The translations under genes were made by a program, and so were the position numbers. Positions 8,260 through 18,604 of a stretch of DNA of 64,000 nt are shown one piece after another. The DNA lies in the NCBI GenBank assembly GCA_030267965.1, contig BRYA01000336.1, positions 1 to 64,000 on the forward strand, given 5' to 3'. The notes beneath the pieces are model-generated. The model was given only the letters and a program-made list of their open reading frames with translations, did no database searches and was not told where the DNA came from. This DNA comes from Triparma columacea. Its lineage: Eukaryota; Sar; Bolidophyceae; Parmales; Triparmaceae. Positions within the stretch are counted from its first letter, which is position 1. Each line of letters opens with the position of its first letter.

Positions 8260-11237
8260 TTACTTCTTTTTAGGGGTTCTTGCCGCCATCTTCCCAACCA
8301 TCTGCGCACCCTTCTTCCATTTGTCCATGTTCTTCGAGAGAGTGTTCCCCATGTCGTAGCTGGACATCCCTGACGCCATCCCCATTGCCATCTCCGACGC
8401 CATCCCTGACATGCTCCCGAACATGGCGCTCCCGCTCCTTTCGCTTCCCCCCTCTGCCCCCTCGCTCATTCCCTCTGGTGCAGCGTCGAAGTCGTCGTCG
8501 AAAGGATTTGAGGAGTTGCTATTTGGAGCTGACCCACCGGTGGTGCCCTTCCCTCCGACCGCTCCACCCTTGACCTTGAATTGTGCAAGATCGAACAGAT
8601 CTTGAACGTGCTCGCAACCTTTTCCAATTTCCTCTGCATTTTGTTCGACAATCATAAGCCAGTCTGCCTTTTGGCTCTTGTCCACCTTCCTAAGGGTCAC
8701 GATGTGCATGATGACATCCTTTCCTTGTACCCCAAATAGCTTAAGCATGTTGGTGATGTCCTCCTCTACATCCATGGCAGATTTGGCCATGAGAATCTTG
8801 CTGATCCACGTCAGCACGTCAAGACGCTTGGATGCCTCGTTCACCTCTCTCATTCCTGATGCGATTAGGCTCCCTTCATACTCCTTCACGAAAAACTCCT
8901 CGAGGGAGAACCTGTCGTTTATCACCTGCTGCGAAGCTCGCGCAGGGCTGTTGAAGGCCTGTGAAATGAGGGATTGTATGAGAGAAGGGGGGAAATATAT
9001 TGAAACTCCTAAGTTCATTGGCCCGCTCCCGCTCTTCTTCCCGCTTCACCTTTCCTCCCCTTACCTTTGCCTTCTTCCCCCCCATTGCGGCCTCTATGTA
9101 ATTCTTCAGCACCTGGTTGTAGCACTCCCTAACGAGCTTGGAGAAGAAATACTCGGGAAGCCACTTTTGCAGGTCTGTGAACCAGTCCTTTAGGGTCCTG
9201 ACAGTCACTGTCATGATTTCCTCCCCGTCCTCCCACGCAGGGGAGAAGACTTTGCTGATGATGGGCCCATTCAAATCCTCCATGACGCTGCATGCCGCCA
9301 GCTTCGTCGCGTCGACTGCGAGCTCGACGTAGCCAACGCACAGACTGTCCATTTCCTCCTTCATAGTCTCCAAACCTTCTACCTCCCGCCCTTGGTCCAT
9401 TTCCTCGTCGGGAATAGCATCAAGTAACATATCGCACTTATCCTGGAGCCTGTAGGAGTCGTTGACGACGGTGCATACCCTCTCAATCTCAATCTCCTTC
9501 CAGTTTGCGCTGATGTCATCCTTGAGCCTCTCTTGAGCTCCCCTCAGCTCTCTGATGCAGCTGGTGATTGCTGCGTACGAAAGCTCCGCGGGGAGCTGTT
9601 CCCTGGCAACTGAAACCTGCATATTTATGATGTTGAGCATGTCTTCTGGGTCTCTCGTTACAAGGCAGCCGTCTGACTCTACTTGAATTTCGCTGTTCCT
9701 CGACTCAATGTTACTGAACCAGTTTTTGGTCTGCTGGCCGACTTGCTTGACGTACTCGTCCATGAGGTTGCTGATGGCTTCCTCGAACTCTTTCGCCTTC
9801 TCCCCCGCTTCGTTTTCTGTCACCGCCTTGTTGTAGTTGAACAACCAAGTTGCCATCCGGAGCAAGTCTGCAATGTCAAGACTCTGAATGTTTTGCGAGT
9901 ACAATGCTGCGACCTGGGGGAGCATATACTCCTCGAGCTGCTGCCTGTATATCTTGACAATTTCGATCTTGGGTGGGAAGCAGACCGCGACGTCGTTCTT
10001 CAGTAACGTCATGTCTACAATCCCCCTCGTTGCCGCCCCAAGCGTGGCCTCTATTCCGGTCTTCCCCTCGTCGGCCGCATTGAACATGTAGTTACTGAAC
10101 TGGTTCCGGATCCTTGCGTCGAAGCTTGTCCTGAGGCCTGCCACGACCTCGGCCTCAAAATTGCCCATTAAGTTCGGTAAGTTCTCCTTCTCTAGCTGTG
10201 TCATCTTCTCGAACTTCTTCTTGTAACTCTCTTCGATAAGCATCATCACCTCGACGCTCCTCACGAGAAGCGCCGGCGAATCCACAGCGAGCTCGAAGCA
10301 GTTTGAAATATTTGCAATCGTGGCTTCCCTGGTCAGATGCGAGAGCTGCAGCACAATGTCGAAGTGGTCCCCAAGCACAGTCACAATTTTGTTATACACC
10401 TCAGGGGAGTGAGCGTATCCTGACCTCGACGACCGTCTACGGCTGCTTCCTCCCTTGACTTCCTCGATGAGTTCGTCCCTCCAGTCTTCCAGACTTTGAG
10501 TCTGAAGCAGGCACGGTTGGGGGGGGAGGGATGGGGGAAGGGGGAAGGGGAGCGATTAGAAGACAAGGTGCGACACTGCTGAAATCTCCCACAGCGGCTG
10601 CTGCCCTTCCTCCCCTTACTTACCTCCTTGTAAACGACCATGAGGCTGTTTGGGTTCTGCTCCAGGGCGCTCATGAGCCTCTTCACCTTTTGGGGAATTC
10701 TCGTGAAGTTATCGATCCTTGATATCGTTGTGTTGATGTTGCGGTTGGCGATGTTGATTGCTCTTATGTGCTCAAAGGAGCCAAGCTGTCCATGTGTCCT
10801 GTCACAACTCTCGGACATTGAGTTGAAATCATTTTTCAGCGCGGCGATCCTCGCTGTAGATGGGGGGGTGGGTGAAGAGTTAGTCCAAGTTGTGGCTATG
10901 TCCACAGGCAGCGCAACCAGTCCTAGCCTTGCCCACACACCTGAAGTCCTCTCTATGGTGCCCATGGCCTTATTTATGTTATCGAACTGGCCGGCGATCA
11001 TGGATGTAAGCTGAGAGTCAACCAAGGAGAGTTTCCTCTGGTACTGCTGTTCAAAGAGTGACAACTGGATAGACCAGAAGGAGAAATCCAGACCAGGAGA
11101 TGAAGCGGGGGTGGGGTCAGTTTGTGCCCACCTTCTCCACGATTACACTAACCCACCTCGTCCAAATTCTCGCTGAATCGCCGTTCGATCAATTTGATCG
11201 CGTCCGCTTTTGCTTGCTTCACACAAGCTTCGTCCAT
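8260..11237 (-). CDS. EXOC3: Exocyst complex component Sec6 (EXOC3)
   Basis: Five exons: 11157-11237, 10941-11064, 10624-10853, 9065-10501 and 8260-8958. All phases join cleanly to give 856 aa (animal EXOC3 is about 750). The intron at 10854-10940 is 87 bp, a multiple of three with no stop, so its retention would not break the frame. The first exon (MDEACVKQAK) was placed by its GTGGGT donor and phase-0 joining. Family-like features are the N-terminal coiled coil with a SLEDWRDEL segment and the helical rod containing KNWFSNIES. Sec6 is a rod subunit of the exocyst, which tethers secretory vesicles to the plasma membrane. The C-terminus has a Gly/Ser-rich extension containing NPFDDDFD, which resembles an NPF endocytic motif; that reading is an inference. 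Confidence 0.85.
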
Positions 11238-11398
11238 ATCCTTGGAATTATTTATTCATTCCTTTGGGCCAAATTGGGGATCTTCTGATTTGTCAAAGAG
11301 ATTCTAGGTTTGCTTCATTTTTGCGCCGCATATATGCGCCAGGTATAATATATTGACAAACGCCACGAGTAGTTAATTCACAACAACAGTTGACCATT

Positions 11399-12842
11399 TT
11401 ACGGCTTCTTCTCTTGGAAGCTTTTCCTCCCGCTGCTCCCCTTGCTCCGTTTTCTCCCGCTCTCTCTCCTCATCTCGGCGCTAGTTACAATCTTGAAGCT
11501 ATTCGCTGCCTTCACTGCATTTATGCTATTCTTGAGTCTTGCCCTAGCTTCGGGGTTGCCGCTGCGTGCCTCTCCGCCGTGTTTGCCCTTGCTCTTCTCC
11601 CTCTTCGGTAAAACCTCCGTTGTACTGACGTCAAAGTCATGGTCAAGTTCACTCGAAATTTTCCTCTTGGCCATCTCAATCATGCTTCTTTCCTTGCTTT
11701 TCTTAAACCTCCGCTCCCCAGACAGCCCACTGGTACGTAGCGCCCCCTTAATCTGCTCCTTCACCATGCTGTCCTCCCTGCTCGCCATTGCATTTACGAC
11801 CTGGTTCGACATCACCAGGGAGTCGAACGCGGCCTTGTTGATGTGCGCCTTGAGGATCTGGTTTATCGATACGTACTCTCCGCTTGACAATTTTAGTCGG
11901 GTCTCTGATTTTTCGTTCCAGAAATCGCCGCCTAGAATTCTTGTCTGAATATTCGTTTGAAGCTCAAAGGCCGGGAATAGCAAAGCTGGATGCGTCCGAA
12001 CGAACTGGGTGAATTGATCTACATTAATGCTGTTGAGGGGGGTGGGGTGCGGTGTTGAGAACCAAGAAGAATCAAAAGTGTGATAAACGCCGCCATCACT
12101 CACTTTCCCTTGTCGTAAAGTTCCCTGATCTTCTTCCTGATAGTTGCTGCCTGTACGTTATTATCGTACTTTCTGCCATATACCTCCTTCAACATCTGCT
12201 CAACCTCCCCGAAGTCGATCGCTCCAGAACCGTCTCTATCGTATAGGTCAAACGCGAACATTATCAAGGCAGGCTTGCCCAAGGTACAGTAGTTCCAAAG
12301 GGAGACAGTGAACTCTCGGAAGTCGATTTGCCCGCTGCCGTCCTCGTCAAACATTCTAAAGATGCGCTTGGTAAACTTTGTCCTCTCAAGATGTAAAAAC
12401 TCGAGAAGCTGAGTTGACGGAGCGGCGAATCATCAGAAGAAAAAGGTCACGGCAGTGGGTTAGTATTATCAGGTAGTGTGCTCGCGACGTTATCTCCGAG
12501 TTGCCCTTGAAATCATAATGCAACTTCGCTGCATCGTCCATTCTCACCTCCCATGTGGCTATTTCACCCGAGAGATCCTGATCAATTTTACAGTATACCT
12601 CGAACAGCCTGGTCAACGGTGAAGCACAGTGAGGGTGGTAGGGGTGAGAAATTAAATTGTTCTTCCACTTCAGCTCTTGTGGTGCCTTCATCGTCTCCTC
12701 ACCTGCTCAAGTCATCCTCTGAGAGCATCAGCCTGTCAAAGTCTGGCTTGTGCGTCATCAATTCGGCATGTTCACTATAGAATACGCGATTGTGTGATAT
12801 ATCTGCGATTGCTGCCTGGGTTTTTGAACATAAATTACCCAT
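11399..12842 (-). CDS. EF-hand Ca2+-binding protein with N-terminal MGNLCSK acylation motif
   Basis: Four exons: 12703-12842, 12548-12608, 12104-12408 and 11399-12029 (378 aa, phases consistent). EF-hand loops are visible: one split over exons 2/3 (DQDLSGEIATWE), then DEDGSGQIDFRE and DRDGSGAIDFGE in exon 3. These have the usual Asp/Ser/Gly/Glu ligands. The N-terminus MGNLCSK has Gly2 and Cys5 as expected for N-myristoylation plus palmitoylation, as in plant CBL and CDPK proteins, so plasma-membrane attachment is likely. The C-terminal ~200 residues are helical and then very Lys/Arg/Ser-rich, without a recognised domain. No kinase domain is present, so it is a Ca2+ sensor or adaptor rather than a CDPK. 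It is divergent with the gene at 13252. Confidence 0.82.
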
Positions 12843-13251
12843 GGAAGCAGGTAAGGGCAGGGGTTTGGCGTTGGCTTTTCAATTTTGGGTGACGCCTTCG
12901 ACGTCAAACTTCCTGCACGTGTAGCTCCGATATAATGTGGGTCGTGATATCGACGCGGTAAGGTGGAGTAGCGTTAGAGGAGGCCAACCTAAAAATCTCT
13001 CCAAAAAATAGAAAAAATAGCTGTTGAAGGGTAGGGTTTCTTTAAGACAGTGAGAAGTTTGTCGAGACACAGAAACTGTCGGTGCATAAGAGGGGGAATT
13101 TCTCACAAGGTCGCTCGAGGAAGAACCATAACCCTTGGCCTTTGGCTCCAAAGTTGTCCAGTGCCCAGTCGACACGAGATGAATCGGTTCAAAAACGCTG
13201 CTTCCAAGACAGTGGTAGCAAAACGACTCAGCAACGAAAGACCGAGAAATC
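12843..13251. promoter_or_regulatory. Divergent promoter region (EF-hand gene / membrane-protein gene)
   Basis: 409 bp between two start codons on opposite strands. It must contain both promoters. No TATA box or repeat stands out, and short open frames here lack coding character. Confidence 0.45.
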
Positions 13252-15802
13252 ATGCCTCGAGTTTACGAGTACTTCCCACGTACAGAGCTGCCGGTAAAAT
13301 AAGGAAAGGTGAAACCTTCCACTGGAAGGTGAGGGTAGAGAGAGGGGGAGAGAGAGAGAGTCGACAAATGGCACCACGGCAGGCGCGGCGAAAATCCTTA
13401 TCTTCTTAAGCGATCTCACCCATTCTCTCTCGCAGGCCTTTTGGACGTCATGGATAATGGAGATGGTCAAGTTGTTCCCTCTGGTGAGATGCGAGACAAC
13501 AGGAGATGGTACATACATACACATTTTCTTACCCACCCCCCCCCAGAACTTTATAATCTCTCTCTTTTACCAGGGTTTCAATCCAGTTTTCGTAATGCGG
13601 GAGCTCAAGAATAGGCAAACCCGCCCGCTAATGCCCGGATTTCTAAGCAAAAAAAATTCGACCTCAGAGCCGAAAAAGGGGTTGAAGAACGGTCCATTAG
13701 CCCCTTACAGTGCCCAATTCGTTTTGGGAATCATTCCATTTTTACCGATGGTGCTTAAGTTGGCAGGTGCACCGGGTTCGTCCAGCGTGGCGTGGCCTGG
13801 TGCGCTGCTTCCAATTTTAGGCCACTTCATCGCTGGAACTTCCATCGCATGCAAGTACGCGTACTTCCCAAAAAACGAATACATGATGGTCATGGGGAGG
13901 GGGGAGTGGGGGTATGAAGTGAGTGTGTAGGGATTGGGGCAAAGGAGGCTCCTGACCCAAAGTCAAAACGTCGTTGTTCACTAGCTAACTAACCACCAAC
14001 CATCCCTTTTGTAACAGCAAACCTTCCGCAGAATGCTCCTCGGGGGCTGGTCCGACCCCGCTAGATTCATTGGTCTATTAGAAGACCTTTACGACGACGC
14101 CTACGAGAGTGCTAGCGTAAACATTTCCGAGTACGAGTTCAAGGGTATTGCTGGGAAGGAGGCCTCGAAGCTGATCCGTGAAATGTGGACAGGCAAGCAT
14201 GGCGATGACGCTGCTGATGCCGAGGGGGGTTGGTTCAGCTCAGAGGATGATTTGAAGGTTCCGGCGTCTGCCATAATGATGGGGATCGTTTCGATTGCTT
14301 TCAATGTGAAGAATATGCCAAATACAAAGGCTGGGATGTGCGGAATATTCTTTGGTGCGTTCTCGCCCATTTTTATCCGTCTCTTCTTTGGTCTCCCTCC
14401 CTTAGCAAGCACCGAGTGGGGCGGCATTGTAGCCTCGTTATCGAGCAATATTTCTGTTCTTTTGACTTGCTTTTACCTCCCTGTAGCTTGGGGGAATGCG
14501 GTTCAAACAGACAACTTGAGACGAAAGAGGGCTTACAACATTTTGGGACGCATGCTGGTTGAGCCTGGGGTTGAGGTCAAAGAATTTCTCAAGTTTGTTC
14601 GCAAGAACAAGGAGGCTCAGGACGACTTTTCTGCGACCACTGATCCCGAGGGTGACGAGCGTGATCTTGGTCATGTATTCGTTGACCCTATGAACCGAGA
14701 GAATGTCTTAGGTGAGTAAGAGATCGCCTTTGCAAAGCCAGGGCCTCGTGAAATACGCTTGCCCCCCCCCCCGTCATCGACTGACGCCCTCAATCGCCCC
14801 TCCTCGCCTTTCCCTTTCGTTTCGCCAGCTTGGACGATGTGCAGGAACATAGTGCGTGTATACGGTCGGCCGTTCATGCTTCGCGGGGAGGCGTATCTTA
14901 GCATCGACCTGATGGCGTCCCTTTTCCTCCTCGCCACCGTCAATGTGCTTGTGCTGGGGGGGGTTGAACATAATTTTTGGGATGCGGTTCAGATTTTCTG
15001 GCTCATGTTCGCCCTTGTTCAGACCGTCGTTATGACGAGTTTGAGCGTCGCTGAGCTCAATACTCAGGTGACGGAGCATAGGGAGATCTTGAGGTCGGCA
15101 AAGGTGGAAATATTAGGCAGCGGCAAGGACGTTGACGACAAGGCATTGATGTTCCTAGACGCCATTGATGACCTTATTGAAACGAGGGAGCAGGATGCGG
15201 ATCCACATAAGATATTCGGTTTCGCGGCAAGGTAAGTAGTAAAGGTTTGGTTGATATATTTTCCTTTCCCCCCAGCTTTTCTCACCCAGCCAACTCCAAA
15301 ATCTCTCGTTAAAATGTCAAACCCCCCAGCACGCAGATAGTGCAGACGTACTTAGGTATAATTGGTAGCGGTTGTTTCTTCGCTGCTCAGACGTTCATGA
15401 CAAGCCAGGCTCACTACAATGGCGACGGGGAGTTCGTGAAGGGGGAGGGCGACGTTTTTGGGTAAGCAGTCCAGTACGCGTTGCAAGGGGCGGCTGTGAG
15501 ATTTTTAAAGTTATATGTATACTATAATTCAAACCATAGATTTAGAAAGAAAAATATTTGCGACAGTTTTCGCCTCAATAGCCTTTCCCTTACTTGTTAA
15601 CAAAGTCGTAAGTTTGCAGTCCCTTCCTTTCCCTTTCCTCCATCCACGCTGGTCTGTTAGTAACTCCCCTTCCCCTCCCTTTCAGGTCCTTCCGAGGGCC
15701 GTAGCTGTCGAGGGCTATACCACCGATACGATCACCGGGAAGGGGGGGACCTGGGGGAGGAGGGTTGGAACTAAAGTCAAACCTCTGCGAGCGTTCATGT
15801 GA
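13252..15802 (+). CDS. Multi-pass membrane protein of unknown family
   Basis: Eight exons: 13252-13293, 13436-13483, 13574-13918, 14018-14711, 14829-15231, 15330-15461, 15550-15607 and 15686-15802 (612 aa). All joins keep phase. Exons 1-2 and the exon 7 acceptor (AAAG) are the least certain. Around eight hydrophobic segments are visible, for example FVLGIIPFLPMVLKL, LPILGHFIAGTSIA, GMCGIFFGAFSPIFIRLFF, VLLTCFYLPVAW, LFLLATVNVLVLGG, LMFALVQTVVMTSLSVA and FATVFASIAFPLLV. A soluble acidic loop lies between the first and second pairs. I do not recognise the family. It ends 67 bp from the converging importin-like gene. Confidence 0.72.
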
Positions 15803-15869
15803 AGTGCGCAAGTGGGGGGGGGGGTTGAGGGTTGAGCAATTGTATGAAATAGTTATCTTCCTTCCCCGC

Positions 15870-18109
15870 CTATCCTAGATATGATATATGTTCGTTGCAA
15901 GAATATCCCCGCCCACCCCCCCTGGTCCTCACCTGTTGTTGTCCCCCCCCTCCCTTAATTCCGAATGTGAATCTTCCATCCTCCCCAATCTCCTGTCCTT
16001 CCATCCCTTCCCATTCCTCTTCCTCCTTCGTGTACTCATCAATAATTTCGCTGGCAACTTCAGCGCACCATTCCCCCCTCTCCCCCTTCCCGTACCCCCA
16101 ATCAACCACACGTTCAAGACCAGACTCGAGGGTGGGGTAGTAGAGGGGGGAACGGAGGCAGAGGACTTTCGCGGTCTTTACGCAGTTTACGATGTCGTCC
16201 ATGCAGCAGCTGGACCTGAGGGAATCGTTCAGCTGGTGGTGGTAGGAGGGGGGGGGGGGGGGGGATGGATGGCGGGAGTGTGGTGAGGGTTTATCGTTTT
16301 AGTTTTTCACCCCCTCATATAAATCTCCCCCCTCCTCTCCCCTCCCTCTTACCTTGTTCGGGAATTCCTCATGCACCCTCACAGCGTCTTTAACGCTCCC
16401 CAAACACGCCGCCCACCCGCTCTCCACCACATGTTCAAGTACCTTACTTTTAAATTCCCTACTAGCCTCTTCTATAAAGTTACCCAAACACCACCATACC
16501 TCCTTCCTTATTCCAGGCCGCGTACCGATCTCGAGGAGGGCGTCCCAGAAACGACCGGAACGCTCGGAGGTGTCCAAGGCTACTATCTCGGAACGGACGA
16601 CGGGGTTCACGCCTAGGTTACCTAAGACCCTCAAACAGGGGATTGCAAACTGGGTGTGCGTGCGGTGGGGGTAGTGGTAGTAGTGGTGGTGGTATTAGTA
16701 ATGGTGGTGGTATTAGTGTTGGTGGTATTAGTGTTTGAGTTTTGGGGTTGGTTGGTTTAATGTTCTCTCTCTCTCACCTCTTCCTCCACCCCTTTCCCGC
16801 AAACATACCCCGCAAAAGCATTCGCCAAACCCCTCACGCTCTCCTCCGCCTCCCTCCCCCCCCTCGCGACCGCGAACGCTCCCAGCCACGCGAGTTCCTT
16901 AAACGAGTTCCTGCTAGTCTCGTACCCGTGCAACCCCATCCAAGCTAAACGGTGGAGCTCGGACCAGTTTACGGAACCCAGCCAACTTGCGTCACCGGAA
17001 CGGACGAGGTTTGAGGCTATCCATAGTACCCCCTCAAGGTGTAACTCGGCGCCCTTTAAAGGTCCGCATAGTAGTTCCCTAACCTTATGCAACGTTCCGT
17101 TCCTGCTCAGTAAATCTCTCCCATACGGGTTAGTGGTCATGTTCCCGAGCGTTATCAACGCAGCGGGGGAGGACATGTACTCCTTGACGATGTGAGCGGT
17201 CTGGGATATTACGAGGTTACCGCGATCCTCGGAGAGACAGTAGAGGAGGTTTGAGAGGGCCGTGCAGATCTTGTCGGTTTCTAGGGAAATGTGACTTAGC
17301 AGTTTTGGGATTAAAAGTTGGAGAAGATGGGGGTTGGCGTCGAGGTAGTCCTGTGGGGGGGGTGGGAGTGGAGGGGGGGGTTGGTGAGAGGGCGTGAGTT
17401 GAGGGTGTGAGTTTTGATATTGTTGTCTAGTTTTGTTTCATCAGGATGTTTGTTTGTCGGTCGTCTTCAAATCACAAATCATCTATCGCCGTAGTGTTCT
17501 CCACAACCCCCCCCCCCTTTATTACTTCAATCTCTCCCCCTCCCCCCCCCTCATCCCTCTCACCTCCATAATAGCGACGTCAAGTTTCCTATGCACCAAT
17601 CTCTTGTTCATTTTATCCAACCCGCTCGCGTCCCCCGGCGTTAAATACGCCGCGAACGCCTGCGTTAGTCTTAAGTGCCAGTCAATCCCCTTCTTTTTCT
17701 CCCCGCTTGGTGCAGGGAGAGGTGAGGAGGATGCTGGGCCGTAGTGGTGATCAAGTGACATTTGAGGGTGTTGATATGATGGTGTAGATATACCTGATGT
17801 GTCACCCGCTTGTTCTATATCATCGTCATCGTCAAGCTGTGCGTCTGAAACGTTTCCCCCCCCACCACCCTCATTTGTGGGTGCCTTTAGTCCTATCCTC
17901 CTCCTCATTAAGAGACTACCCTTCTTGGCCTTACGAACCTCCTGGGTGTACATCTTACGAGCTGTTGTGTGGGTTGTTGAATCTACACCGTGAGATTTTG
18001 AAGGTTGACGGGATGAATGAGAGGAATAAGAAGGAGTGGAGGAGATAGTAGAGGAAGAGGAAGAAAGGAGTGTCGTGGGGGGAGGGGCTGGAATATTTAA
18101 GTTAGACAT
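15870..18109 (-). CDS. Importin-alpha-like armadillo-repeat protein (divergent)
   Basis: Four exons, all phase 0: 17564-18109, 16778-17350, 16353-16649 and 15870-16232 (592 aa). After a Ser/Thr-rich N-terminus, exon 1 has a basic segment (RKMYTQEVRKAKKGSLLMRR) resembling the importin-beta-binding region of importin alpha. Exons 2-4 encode armadillo-type helices with typical fragments such as SSPAALITLGNMTTNP, LRVLGNLGVNPVVRS and VWWCLGNFIEEAS. Importin alpha binds nuclear localisation signals and importin beta. This copy is diverged and may have another cargo or role. The last exon has a possible GTGAGG donor near 15930, so the true C-terminus could differ from the stop used here. Confidence 0.68.
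16668..16737. repeat. GGT/ATTAGT simple repeat in importin-like intron
   Basis: Low-complexity stretch of GTGGTGGTATTAGT-type units within the intron at 16650-16777. No function is evident. Confidence 0.7.
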
Positions 18110-18604
18110 GATGTAGGGATATGTTGTAGTTATTGTTGATATATAATTGGGTGTTAAAGAGATTGAAAGTGATTCCGTAGTTATACAATGAATATTGAGA
18201 GAGAAAAGGCCTCCAAACTACAAAGGTGGAAAAATTGGAGAAAATGAAGGAAGGAAGGAGAGTTTAAAAAGGTTGGAATCCAACCTCAAACACACTTTAC
18301 GCTTTTTATTTTTTGCCGGTCTCCCTAACCGTGTAACTCTTGTACCTTCCCCGCTTTGTTGACAAGGTTTCGCACCAGTATATCTTGTTCTCATAAGCGC
18401 TGGGAGCTAAGCTGCTCTCTCTTCAGCCACGAGGAGGGCGTAAGGAAGGGCAGAAGGTAGGGCAGTTAGGGTTAGGGTAAACAAAGTCGTTTCCTCAGTT
18501 TTTTTTACAGTTCGCACTGAATCTTTCTGCTGAATTTCCTTCTTCTAGAAATTCTTATTGCGTCAAATCCAACACCACAAAAACCTCAACCACCAACTTT
18601 AATC
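18110..18604. promoter_or_regulatory. Divergent promoter region (importin-like gene / H+-ATPase) with telomere-like motif
   Basis: 495 bp between two start codons on opposite strands. It contains two TTAGGG units at 18466-18477 (read GTTAGGGTTAGGGT on the plus strand with one base each side). Such telo-box-like motifs bind Myb-type factors in plant promoters, but two units can arise by chance. Nothing else is recognised. Confidence 0.4.

Noticed and set aside
13050..13409. Open frames over the first exon and upstream region of the membrane-protein gene
   Set aside because: Different frames, no start context and no coding character; partly overlap the modelled exon 1.
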